This document shows positions 28,844 to 36,344 of a stretch of 64,000 bases of DNA, one piece after another. The first letter of the stretch is position 1; the number at the start of each line of letters is the position of its first letter. The notes below the pieces were generated by a model. That model searched no databases. It was not told the DNA's origin and was given only the letters and a program-made list of their open reading frames with translations. Source of the DNA: Paraglaciecola marina (GTDB taxonomy: Bacteria > Pseudomonadota > Gammaproteobacteria > Enterobacterales > Alteromonadaceae); NCBI RefSeq assembly GCF_004360155.1, contig NZ_ML178726.1, positions 2,734 to 66,733 of the forward strand. The letters run 5' to 3'. A program made the translations under genes and the position numbers.

Positions 28844-29437
28844 ATGAAAAACCTCCTGATAAACTTCCACCTTTGCACTGCATTAAGTTTAATTTTGTGC
28901 TTACTGGTGTTTAGCCAAAAGATCAATGCAGAAGTTCAGACCCAGTTGCAAAACCGCCTCACTCAAATGGCGCAGCAAGCCTTAGAAGTAACCCAGCAAA
29001 GCGCCACAGATAACCAAGTGCTACAGCAATTACAAACGGATATATTGAATCTGCACACCCAAACTCTTGAAGAAATCGTTTCTCTTCACGGCTGGCCTAG
29101 CCAATCCTTAGTAGGCAGCCAAGGGGTAAATGCAGCTGTGACTATAGTGAAGTATTCTGAAGACTTAGATTTTCAACAAAACATGCTGCCACTTATTATT
29201 CAATCTTATATGAACGGCCAAGGGGTAACAGGGCAAAGTGTCGCTGATATCACAGACTTAGTGGCGATTAGAAAAGGGCAAAAGCAAGTGTTTGGCACTC
29301 AATACCAGATTACACAGGGCAAGCTTGTTTTTAGCCCTATTGAGAATGTCGACTCCTTAGACCAATTAAGGGCTGAGTTGAACCTACCGCCATTCGCAGA
29401 GTTTAAAAAGCAGCTGGAGTTAACCGAGTTACCTTAA
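28844..29437 (+). CDS. Exported DUF6624 family protein
   Basis: The 197-residue protein has a signal sequence (MKNLLINFHLCTALSLILCLLVF...NAE). The mature part has DUF6624 features: EEIVSLHGWPSQSLVGSQG, VAAL/VTIVKYSEDLDFQQNMLPLI-type helices, DLVAIRKGQKQVFGTQY and LNLPPFAEFKKQ. The core alternates short helices around conserved W, G and Q residues. The biochemical function of the family is unknown. The gene converges on the DUF1223 gene, and the two stops overlap by 4 bp. Confidence 0.75.
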   Translation: MKNLLINFHLCTALSLILCLLVFSQKINAEVQTQLQNRLTQMAQQALEVTQQSATDNQVLQQLQTDILNLHTQTLEEIVSLHGWPSQSLVGSQGVNAAVTIVKYSEDLDFQQNMLPLIIQSYMNGQGVTGQSVADITDLVAIRKGQKQVFGTQYQITQGKLVFSPIENVDSLDQLRAELNLPPFAEFKKQLELTELP

Positions 29438-30231
29438 AAATTAAAACTTTGTGGTAAATACCCTCCTACAGCTTGAGTTGGCACTAACCCATTAGGTTTG
29501 CTTGTCCATACTACCAAGGCATATTTTTTAGCTGTAGCAGATAGTTTAGGATATTGAATGACATGCTGAACGCTGTGCATTTTTTGCTGCTGATAACCTA
29601 GTACCATAAAATTATCACGCAAGGTCCTGTGGGCGTTTTCACCGGCTTTAACTTGGGTTTCAACATCAAAACCTAAAACTGCAACATGGATACGCCCCTC
29701 TTCTGCTTTCCTTGGATCAATATAATCATAATTGACCCTCACCCTTTCTTGCTCCGCGCTTACAGTTAAAGTGATATTAGATGTTCGTTCAAGTTTACTT
29801 GTGTCTATGGCATTGCCAGTAAACCATCCTTTCCACTCATGGCCATTTACCACAAACCCTGGGGTATATACCGAATTTATTAACCCAGCACTCTTAAAGC
29901 TCCTTTGCCTGTTTGAAAACTCAGCAGATGAAAACGGGTCTTTCCAACCAATGTAATCCCAATAATCCACATGAAAAACAATAGGTATGAACTTACTCCA
30001 CAAATCAGGAGACTCAGTAAAACTATTCACCCACTTTTGAGCTGGAGGACAGCTACTGCAACCTTGTGAAGAATATAGCTCTAACAATAGAGGGCGCTGT
30101 GAAGAAGACGTAAACTCAATTTTTTCAAAGCTATGGGCAGTAAAACTAGAAAAAAGCACTAGCATTACCCAGATAAATTGGCGCAAAGCCACGCCCTCAG
30201 TTCCACTAACTATCAAAAAATAATTATTCAT
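29434..30231 (-). CDS. DUF1223 thioredoxin-fold secreted protein
   Basis: The 265-residue protein has a hydrophobic N-terminus (about 12-35) and the DUF1223 pattern: LLELYSSQGCSSCPPAQKW (a CSSC redox-like pair, near residue 58), FHVDYWDYIGWKDPFSS, YTPGFVVNG and HRTLRDNFMVLGY. The fold is thioredoxin-like and members are periplasmic. A redox role is plausible from the CxxC but is not proven for the family. It converges on the DUF6624 gene with a 4-bp stop overlap, leaving no room for a terminator between them. Confidence 0.88.
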   Translation of the reverse strand: MNNYFLIVSGTEGVALRQFIWVMLVLFSSFTAHSFEKIEFTSSSQRPLLLELYSSQGCSSCPPAQKWVNSFTESPDLWSKFIPIVFHVDYWDYIGWKDPFSSAEFSNRQRSFKSAGLINSVYTPGFVVNGHEWKGWFTGNAIDTSKLERTSNITLTVSAEQERVRVNYDYIDPRKAEEGRIHVAVLGFDVETQVKAGENAHRTLRDNFMVLGYQQQKMHSVQHVIQYPKLSATAKKYALVVWTSKPNGLVPTQAVGGYLPQSFNF

Positions 30232-30313
30232 GTTTAACCATCAAAAAGCGAAATCATCAACTAACTATAAGACCCAAATATCACAGTATCATCACAACAA
30301 AAATCACATTTTC

Positions 30314-30448
30314 ATGTCATTGTGGGCAGGTAAACAAGCAGGTGAAAACCAAATATTAGCCATGTTCATGCCAGATTCAGTGAACTTATCTGCAGTCTTT
30401 ACCTCGAAAGACCATAAAGATAAAATGATATTCAAGATTAACCTGTGA
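30314..30448 (+). CDS. Doubtful small ORF before a small lipoprotein
   Basis: The 44-residue reading starts MSLWAGKQAGENQILAMF and ends KMIFKINL. The same frame is open back to an ATG at 30230 that overlaps the start of the DUF1223 gene on the other strand. No family was recognised. It lies 7 bp before the small lipoprotein ORF and could be its first cistron, or just leader sequence. There is no clear SD. Confidence 0.25.
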   Translation: MSLWAGKQAGENQILAMFMPDSVNLSAVFTSKDHKDKMIFKINL

Positions 30449-30455
30449 GTAAGTA

Positions 30456-30617
30456 ATGAAAAACATGCAAGGTGTGAAATTAGTGGCAACCATAGCCGTA
30501 ATAACGGTTTTAACTAGCTCTTGTGCCTTTTTTGGACATAAGGGCTCTGGCCATAAAAACGAGCGTCACGAACGTCAGTACGCCCAGTCCTTCAATACTT
30601 CCCAATCTAAAGGTTAA
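30456..30617 (+). CDS. Small putative lipoprotein (53 aa)
   Basis: ATG at 30456 opens MKNMQGVKLVATIAVITVLTSSC, a short signal peptide with a lipobox-like LTSSC, followed by a polar His/Lys/Arg/Ser-rich tail (FFGHKGSGHKNERHERQ). Small lipoproteins of this type are hard to assign. The SD is weak (GAGTAAGTA before the start). It stands alone between the DUF1223 and PhyH genes and converges on the latter. The call rests on the lipobox and the clean ORF. Confidence 0.55.
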   Translation: MKNMQGVKLVATIAVITVLTSSCAFFGHKGSGHKNERHERQYAQSFNTSQSKG

Positions 30618-30632
30618 AGTAGCCTACAGACT

Positions 30633-31415
30633 TTAGTTGTCAGACGTTAACGAGAGCGTTTTAGCAAATAAACGAGGGTCATGGAGTTTGGATAACATAG
30701 CCGGAGTGGGTAAGCAGTCAGGGTCAACATAGTCTGCAAAATCAGCGGTAGCATCAAAAACCAAAATATCCCATGCTAGGCGGTCTAACCCGTATAAACC
30801 ACGATGAATCATATCTGCAGAAAACACCAATACGTCCCCAGCTGCAAGAGGAATGCTTGTAGCACCGGGTAAACTATCATTACTGCGTCTGCCATTTTCC
30901 TCTTCGCGGACATCTAGCTCTTCTTGGGTATCCCAACGTTTGTGAGTACCAGGTATTAACTCCATCCCTAATTCATCGAACAAAGGCACTCGCAAGTGCA
31001 CCACTTGGGTTTCTGCAATCGCCTTTTTTTGACCTGCAAGATCGTGATCATATTGACAATCTCGATGCCAAAAATCCTTTAACTCAGGATTTACCGGATT
31101 GAAAAACAATTGGGTATTCATAAAAGCAGCATGAGTTGGGATCAAAGACTCAATGACACTCATCATTTTTGGTGAACTAATAAAATTAAACAGCTTAACC
31201 CTGTCTTTAGCATCAAGGTATTGGCTACCAGTTATCAAAGAGGAATTAAACGCCACTTCTTTATAAAATTCAGGATTGTCTTGTTTCCATCCTTCATGAA
31301 ACATTAAGATAACCTCTCTGAGTGCAGACATTTCAGCAGCAGTGAAATAACCACGAATAACAAAGTATCCCAGCTCTTCGTATTGGGTAGCCCATTGATT
31401 TTGGTCGCTATGCAT
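30633..31415 (-). CDS. Phytanoyl-CoA dioxygenase (PhyH) family protein
   Basis: The 260-residue protein is a 2-oxoglutarate/Fe(II)-dependent oxygenase of the PhyH family. It shows EELGYFVIRGYFTAAEM at the start, an HxD iron motif in WHRDCQYDHD, PGTHKRWDTQEE, and the distal His/Arg in DMIHRGLYGLDR. These enzymes hydroxylate small molecules; many bacterial members act on natural products, lipids or organophosphonates. The substrate is not evident. It is preceded by a separate leftward gene of unknown function ending 33 bp away, possibly in the same transcript. Confidence 0.85.
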   Translation of the reverse strand: MHSDQNQWATQYEELGYFVIRGYFTAAEMSALREVILMFHEGWKQDNPEFYKEVAFNSSLITGSQYLDAKDRVKLFNFISSPKMMSVIESLIPTHAAFMNTQLFFNPVNPELKDFWHRDCQYDHDLAGQKKAIAETQVVHLRVPLFDELGMELIPGTHKRWDTQEELDVREEENGRRSNDSLPGATSIPLAAGDVLVFSADMIHRGLYGLDRLAWDILVFDATADFADYVDPDCLPTPAMLSKLHDPRLFAKTLSLTSDN

Positions 31416-31448
31416 TACCTAAGCACCACATCAGTGTGTAAAAACCGG

Positions 31449-31856
31449 TTACTGAACATGTATTTCGCCTGTCTCGTCATTTATAAACCCATGGCAAATA
31501 TACCCAACTAACAATCTAGGCTTTTTGTTTAAATATAAAAAGTGCTCAAAACCAACAGAAAAAGCAAACGGGTTGGCATTGTAGTCTGCGTAATACTGGT
31601 CTCGACCTAAGCGAGCTTCGTTCACCCCCGAAGCAAACCCGCTTAAAAAATCATCTCGGTTATTTATAATAAGACAGCTTAACCCATCAGTATCGTCTAC
31701 CAGCTCTAACAAACCAGCATCAATAAATTTATTTACCACAACTTGATTGAAATACCCGGTGTACTGCTCGGTTTCTATATCATAAGTAACGGGGGTACCT
31801 TCACTTTGTGCTTCCATCATAGACGTAAAAAGTTCACGGACTTTTTTAGAAATCAT
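31449..31856 (-). CDS. Conserved-looking hypothetical protein (135 aa)
   Basis: No family was recognised. The 135-residue protein has no signal peptide or TM segment. It starts MISKKVRELFTSMMEAQSEG and ends NDETGEIHVQ. It is moderately acidic, with aromatic clusters (NPFAFSVGFEHFLYLNKKP) suggesting a compact cytoplasmic domain. It is upstream of, and in the same direction as, the PhyH gene with a 33-bp gap, so co-transcription is plausible. No catalytic motif is visible. Confidence 0.65.
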   Translation of the reverse strand: MISKKVRELFTSMMEAQSEGTPVTYDIETEQYTGYFNQVVVNKFIDAGLLELVDDTDGLSCLIINNRDDFLSGFASGVNEARLGRDQYYADYNANPFAFSVGFEHFLYLNKKPRLLVGYICHGFINDETGEIHVQ

Positions 31857-32041
31857 ATGTTTACGTATGCCTTCATTAATATTTTTTGCAGGGTTTGGGG
31901 TGAGTTGATGCCTTAAAGAATAAGCACCTAATGATATGATACTGCTTAATATGAAGGAACTAATTTAACTGCAAAAATAATCAATAAATAACGTAAGCAA
32001 ATACTATTTTGTTTTACACATTCAGCTATATAATAAGTGTT

Positions 32042-32059
32042 CACTACTGACTAGTAGTG
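32042..32059. repeat. Inverted repeat upstream of arfA
   Basis: CACTACT (32042-32048), 4-nt spacer, AGTAGTG (32053-32059): a perfect 7-bp inverted repeat 27 bp before the arfA ATG. It could be an operator or a 5'-UTR hairpin. Confidence 0.5.
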
Positions 32060-32085
32060 TAAAAACAACCTTTAAAGGAACCAAA

Positions 32086-32286
32086 ATGAACAAACAAAAA
32101 AAGCAATTAGCAAAAGCTAATAATAAAACCGACTTGGGGCGAGGAGAAATTAAAGATAATTTTTTGGCGGCTTTAGTCACATCTAAAGTTTACAAGATGC
32201 AAGTTGTCAAACCTAAAAAAGGTAAAGGCTCTTACCAACGTAAAGCTAAAAATGTAAGACAAGAGTCTTATTTAATAGCTGCTTAA
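32086..32286 (+). CDS. arfA: Alternative ribosome-rescue factor A
   Basis: The 66-residue basic protein matches ArfA: GRGEIKDNFLAALVTSKVYK aligns with the E. coli region [20 protein letters not shown], and KKGKGSYQRKAKN aligns with KKGKGSYMRKGKH. ArfA recruits release factor 2 to ribosomes stalled at the end of mRNAs lacking a stop codon, as a backup to tmRNA. In E. coli the arfA mRNA itself is cut in a 3' hairpin, so full-length protein is made only when trans-translation fails. A candidate equivalent hairpin lies at 32225-32269. AAAGGAACC upstream is a good SD. The C-terminal QESYLIAA is a plausible degradation-prone tail. Confidence 0.85.
   Translation: MNKQKKQLAKANNKTDLGRGEIKDNFLAALVTSKVYKMQVVKPKKGKGSYQRKAKNVRQESYLIAA
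32225..32269 (+). promoter_or_regulatory. Candidate RNase III-type hairpin inside arfA
   Basis: AAGGCTCTT (32225-32233) can pair with AAGAGTCTT (32261-32269), 9 bp with one G-U, across a 27-nt loop. It falls over codons 47-62, just after the conserved KKGKGSY block, the place where E. coli arfA is cleaved. A 6-bp alternative (TCTTAC/GTAAGA) competes with it. Confidence 0.45.
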
Positions 32287-32366
32287 AGCATGGCTTGTAG
32301 CAGTGATTAAATAAGGTTTTTATCTTTGTATTTTACCATTAGACACATCAACTAGGCTGAAACCGC

Positions 32367-32618
32367 ATGGCTAAGCCTAATAAAAAAGCCCCTAGCTCCT
32401 CAGTCGATATCTATTGTAGCCAATGCAAAACTCAACTTTTTAAATATCGTAAAGGCGGCAAAGGTGCCTTAGCGAAATGCTTTAAAGAACGAATAACCAA
32501 AGACTTTACCAGTACCCCCTGTACTTGCCCAAATTGTCATGCCACTTTTGCCAGAGATACCCTTATACGGGGCACCCCGGCTTTTAAAATCATTGGCGGT
32601 AAAATATTTAGCAAATAA
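32367..32618 (+). CDS. Small zinc-ribbon-like protein
   Basis: The 83-residue basic protein has two C-x-x-C pairs, IYCSQCKTQLFKY and CTCPNCHATFARD, plus a single cysteine (AKCFKERI), suggesting one zinc ribbon. The remaining sequence (RKGGKGALAKCF, RGTPAFKIIGGKIFSK) is Lys- and Gly-rich. Similar small proteins are widespread in marine gammaproteobacteria with no assigned role; nucleic-acid or ribosome association is possible. It lies 80 bp downstream of arfA in the same direction. Confidence 0.7.
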   Translation: MAKPNKKAPSSSVDIYCSQCKTQLFKYRKGGKGALAKCFKERITKDFTSTPCTCPNCHATFARDTLIRGTPAFKIIGGKIFSK

Positions 32619-32731
32619 AGCCTAGCGACCTCTCCTACAAAAGGTCACAACTTAAACCCTTGAAATTCTGAGCTTTTAAGGTCAACATCAAAGATTGTCT
32701 TGCCAATTTAACCAAAACCTAAGGAATCACA

Positions 32732-34498
32732 ATGCGGTATCTAGTTCTCAAGATAATTGCGATAACTCTCTTTTTAACTGGGTGTGGGTCAACCACCATT
32801 CAATCTACTCAAATATCATCCAGTAGTGAGCTACCTATAGGTAATGGCGTAGTCGCAGTGCAGGTCATCAACAATACAGACAGACTAGCCTCATTGCACA
32901 AAGGCTGGACAGAAATTATCGTTATTCGCACCGATAACATGGATGAACTCAAACAAATCGCCATTGATGCAGCCAAAGCTAAGGCTGCATCCAAAGGTAA
33001 AGCGTTTGACCCAGACAAAGTGGACTGGGATCCCGAAATATACTCCTTAGCACCCAATAATATGGGCGTGATTGATAGCCAGTTGTTTGTGGGAAGCATG
33101 CCAGAAGGCACATATATGATTTCTAGCTTGTACAGCTTTTTTTCAAATGGCGACCTAAGTTCATGGTTATCCATGCCTGTGTACCAAGCGGCAGGCAATT
33201 TTGAGGTCAAAGAGAATAGGTTTACAAATTTGGGAAGCTTAGTATTTCAACCCCTTTTAAACGTAAAAGAAAAATCTTTTTGGAGTAACCGCTCTTCTCA
33301 GAAGGCCTATGTCACACGCCTAAATGACACCCAAGATTTTACTCGCTTTATCCTTAGTCACTACCCTAACTTAAGTGAGAACATTAATTTTGAAGATACG
33401 CTCAGCTGGACCGCTGATGATCTAGATACACTTAGGCAGAAGCTAGGTGAGCTTTCAAGAGAAAACGCTTACGGAGAAAGGGCATCTTATCTAAACACAG
33501 GAGCTATGGGAGCCATTGCCGCTAGGTTTGGTCAATTGAAAATTTTACAAGAAGATGGAGAGTGGCTCCAAAATGACCTCCCCACCAATGGTCAACTATC
33601 ATCCGTCATTGAGCTTGGTAATACGATTGCTGTAGGCAGTGAACGAGGATTGATTTTTGTAAAAGAAAGCCAAGCCAAAGATTGGACAGAATTACAACCG
33701 GTAGCTGCTAAAGAAGCAATAGTTTGGTTTGGACAAGGTGTAAATAAACACTATGCCTTGACTAGTGAAGCCATGGACTATCACGTATACGAGTTTGAAT
33801 CACTCACCACTCCTTGGAAACATGTGGGTAATTTTAAAAAGAAAAACAAGAATGATTGGTTAGTACAAAACGGCGGCTTATTTCCTTGGATCAAAGCAGA
33901 CGGTTCTTTAAGAGTTATAAATGACAACAAAGTATATGACTACAGCAGTGCAACAGGCGCCTGGAATTCCACTAAAACGAATTCTTTGGTAAAACTTGAG
34001 AAGCTTAGAAGTGGAGCCTTAGTAGGCCTTGAAGTGAGTCAGTGGGACGGTGTAGGCGATCAAGTTTATAGCCTAGATGATGGACAGACCTGGCATGACA
34101 TAAACCGTAACTTAAAATTGTTCGGTGATGCTAAAAGTGACATTAGCTTACCGACTATTCTAGCCGACAACACGATAGTGACGGTGGCAAGGGTAAGAAA
34201 GAACAGCACAAAATCTAGCGAGTTAAAAATTGTAACTGCTGCCGCGGCGGACACGGTTAGCAAGAATGATTGGCAGGCTCACGGGCTAACCCAAGATACC
34301 TGTCACACCTTACTTCCCATGCTCACTTATCAACAAACCTTGTTCTTTTTATGTGACAAAGGTGAAGTGATAAGTACCAAAGATTTCGGAGAAACGTGGC
34401 AAACTGAATTTGATATCGACCTAGATGACATGCAGAAAAAGTTTCAAGCCATGCTCGAAGTGATGAAAGAACAAGAGAGCGAAAGTGAAGTTGAATAA
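32732..34498 (+). CDS. Lipoprotein with sialidase-like (BNR) repeats
   Basis: The 588-residue protein starts MRYLVLKIIAITLFLTGCGST with lipobox LTGC, so it should be an outer-membrane or periplasmic lipoprotein. An N-terminal domain of about 170 residues (VVAVQVINNTD, GTYMISSLYSFF) is followed by segments resembling beta-propeller BNR repeats, with DDGQTWHDINRNLK and KDFGETWQTEFD. Between these, GNTIAVGSERGLIFVKES is also propeller-like. No catalytic sialidase arginine triad is recognised, so it may be a binding or scaffold protein. The C-terminus is acidic (MLEVMKEQESESEVE). AAGGAATC is a good SD. Confidence 0.72.
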   Translation: MRYLVLKIIAITLFLTGCGSTTIQSTQISSSSELPIGNGVVAVQVINNTDRLASLHKGWTEIIVIRTDNMDELKQIAIDAAKAKAASKGKAFDPDKVDWDPEIYSLAPNNMGVIDSQLFVGSMPEGTYMISSLYSFFSNGDLSSWLSMPVYQAAGNFEVKENRFTNLGSLVFQPLLNVKEKSFWSNRSSQKAYVTRLNDTQDFTRFILSHYPNLSENINFEDTLSWTADDLDTLRQKLGELSRENAYGERASYLNTGAMGAIAARFGQLKILQEDGEWLQNDLPTNGQLSSVIELGNTIAVGSERGLIFVKESQAKDWTELQPVAAKEAIVWFGQGVNKHYALTSEAMDYHVYEFESLTTPWKHVGNFKKKNKNDWLVQNGGLFPWIKADGSLRVINDNKVYDYSSATGAWNSTKTNSLVKLEKLRSGALVGLEVSQWDGVGDQVYSLDDGQTWHDINRNLKLFGDAKSDISLPTILADNTIVTVARVRKNSTKSSELKIVTAAAADTVSKNDWQAHGLTQDTCHTLLPMLTYQQTLFFLCDKGEVISTKDFGETWQTEFDIDLDDMQKKFQAMLEVMKEQESESEVE

Positions 34499-34567
34499 AG
34501 CAAATGCTATCAAGTCAAAGATCAAATATTTGCGACTTAACAGTGATTTTTAAAAGCACAAAAGAAA

Positions 34568-34599
34568 GAGGCTGAGTAACCTAACGGTAGCTCAGCCTC
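34568..34599 (-). terminator. Terminator of the cold-shock gene
   Basis: GAGGCTGAG (34568-34576) and CTCAGCCTC (34591-34599) form a perfect 9-bp stem. On the minus strand it is followed by CTTTCTTTTGTG. It lies about 120 nt after the stop of the csp gene. Confidence 0.75.
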
Positions 34600-34719
34600 C
34601 AGATATTCAATTTAACTTAAAGTACATAACCTTGTACTTGATTGAGTTCGGCTCAAATTTTAAGCTTTAACACTTAAATAACCAATTTCAGGTTAAGTAT
34701 CTTGTTATGTAGATTTAAC

Positions 34720-34926
34720 TTAAAGGGCGATAACTTTGTTAGCGCATGGACCTTTTTGACCTTGGCCAACTTCAAACTCAACAGCTTGACCATCGGCTAA
34801 AGTAGCGTATCCGCCACCAGCTTGGATCTCTGAATGATGTACGAACAAATCTTTGCCGCCATCTTCTGGAGTTATAAAACCAAAACCTTTGTCAGCGTTA
34901 AACCACTTAACTGTACCTTTACTCAT
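34720..34926 (-). CDS. CspA-family cold-shock protein
   Basis: The 68-residue protein is a single OB-fold cold-shock domain. [18 protein letters not shown] contains RNP1 (KGFGFI) and DLFVHHSEI is RNP2. [13 protein letters not shown] closes the fold. It binds single-stranded nucleic acids and melts mRNA structure, and may be induced by cold. Length and conserved aromatic residues are complete. AAGAAGAAAT upstream is a purine-rich SD. The 290 bp upstream probably include a long 5'-UTR, which is usual for regulated members. Which paralogue it is (CspA, C, D, E) cannot be fixed. Confidence 0.95.
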   Translation of the reverse strand: MSKGTVKWFNADKGFGFITPEDGGKDLFVHHSEIQAGGGYATLADGQAVEFEVGQGQKGPCANKVIAL

Positions 34927-35216
34927 ATTAATTTCTTCTTTAATCGGTGAATTTTAATGACTAAACTCGTTATCACCATTACGAGCTCAGTTTTTTGAAT
35001 CACAAATAACAGACTTTATAACTTAGCCAAATCTTTATTTTTTAAGACCCAGTGGTTACAAATTTAGGAAATACATCACTAAATGTCCGTTCAAGTGCGA
35101 AGAGACTAACAGATTAAGTACGCAGCTAACAGGATAACTCGTCATTCAAGGCAAACTAACTAAGAAATACATCAAATAAACAAGAATCAGCCAAGATATC
35201 GCTCAAAAGGTGTCGT
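34927..35216. other. Upstream region of csp gene
   Basis: About 290 bp between the csp start and the export-permease stop. It is AT-rich and without an ORF. A structured 5'-UTR would be expected for a cold-induced csp gene; no unambiguous cold-box was identified by eye. Confidence 0.4.
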
Positions 35217-36344
35217 TCAACTGCTGGTTGCTAGAGAGCGTCGAAACAGCAGCAGGCTTCCCCCAAAAAATAAGCCCCCTAGACCCACCATAGTCACCAA
35301 CTGCGGCCAGATAATACTGAAGTCGGCACCACGAAACACAACCGCTTGAGAAAACGAAACGAAATGTCGTGACGGGAGAAACCAGGTGACCGGTTGGATT
35401 AATTGGGGCTGGCTTTCAATGGGCGACATTCCTCCCGATAAGGTCATCAAAGGTATGATTACCATCATAACCAACAAACCAAATTGCGCCATGGTACTGG
35501 CTATGGTCCCTAAAAATATACCAATAGCGGCAGCCGCAAATAAATATAAAGAGGTACCTATCAGCAGCAATAGGCTCGAGCCCGCCAAAGGCACATCAAG
35601 TGCCCATCCAACAATAAAGTACAAGGAGACCCTGTAAGCTATTAGAATAACCAGGCCATTAGCCCATACTTTAGCCATAACAATTTGAAACGCGGTTAAA
35701 GGCATCACCATTAAATGCTCTATGGTGCCGTGCTCTCGCTCACGCAACAATGCAGAACCAGTTAAAATAATGGTGATGATAGATATTTGATTAATCAAGG
35801 CATTAATAGCCCCAAACCACATGCCGGTCGCATTCGGGTTAAAGGCAAACCGCTTAACTAATTCTACCGAACTTTGGGCGCTGTTATCTGTGCGATTAAC
35901 GAATAGATTCACTTCTTTGGTCACAATACTTTGAATATAACTGCTACCAAGACTGGCCTGTGAAACAGCGGTTGCATCCACATTAATTTGTACCTTTGGC
36001 TGGCGCCCTTCACGAATATCACGTTCAAAGTTTGGGGGGATTTCAACCACAAACATAAATTGACTTTGGTCCATTGCAGCATTGACTTGATCCGCTGATA
36101 TCAACTCAGGCACGTTAAAATAAGGCGGATACAGGGCATTAGCAATAATGCCTGACAAAGCAGAATGATCTTCATCTACAATAGCAATCGAAGCATTATT
36201 GACGGTTTCACTGGTCGCAGTAGCTTGACCATAAATGGCTAAGGTAAATGAGTAAATAATCAAAATCACCATGCCTTTATCACTCATGATACTGCGCAGC
36301 TCTTTGGTACCTAACCAAAAAATGTTCAACCACGTTTTTAACAT
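35217..36344 (-). CDS. yhhJ: ABC-2 type export permease (YhhJ-like)
   Basis: The 375-residue membrane protein has the ABC2_membrane_3 layout. There is one N-terminal TM helix (MVILIIYSFTLAIYG), a large periplasmic segment (about 40-165) with VEIPPNFERDIREGRQPKV, then five helices including NQISIITIILTGSALLREREHGTIEHLMV, the coupling-helix EREHGTIE block. It is the second permease half of an RbbA-type exporter. ATG at 36344 follows directly after the TAA of the ATPase/permease gene, so translation is coupled. It is the last gene of the operon; the cargo is unknown. Confidence 0.88.
   Translation of the reverse strand: MLKTWLNIFWLGTKELRSIMSDKGMVILIIYSFTLAIYGQATATSETVNNASIAIVDEDHSALSGIIANALYPPYFNVPELISADQVNAAMDQSQFMFVVEIPPNFERDIREGRQPKVQINVDATAVSQASLGSSYIQSIVTKEVNLFVNRTDNSAQSSVELVKRFAFNPNATGMWFGAINALINQISIITIILTGSALLREREHGTIEHLMVMPLTAFQIVMAKVWANGLVILIAYRVSLYFIVGWALDVPLAGSSLLLLIGTSLYLFAAAAIGIFLGTIASTMAQFGLLVMMVIIPLMTLSGGMSPIESQPQLIQPVTWFLPSRHFVSFSQAVVFRGADFSIIWPQLVTMVGLGGLFFGGSLLLFRRSLATSS

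Noticed and set aside
30230-30448. Long version of the small ORF starting at 30230
   Set aside because: Its start overlaps the start codon of DUF1223 on the other strand and there is no SD; only a low-confidence shorter form is listed.
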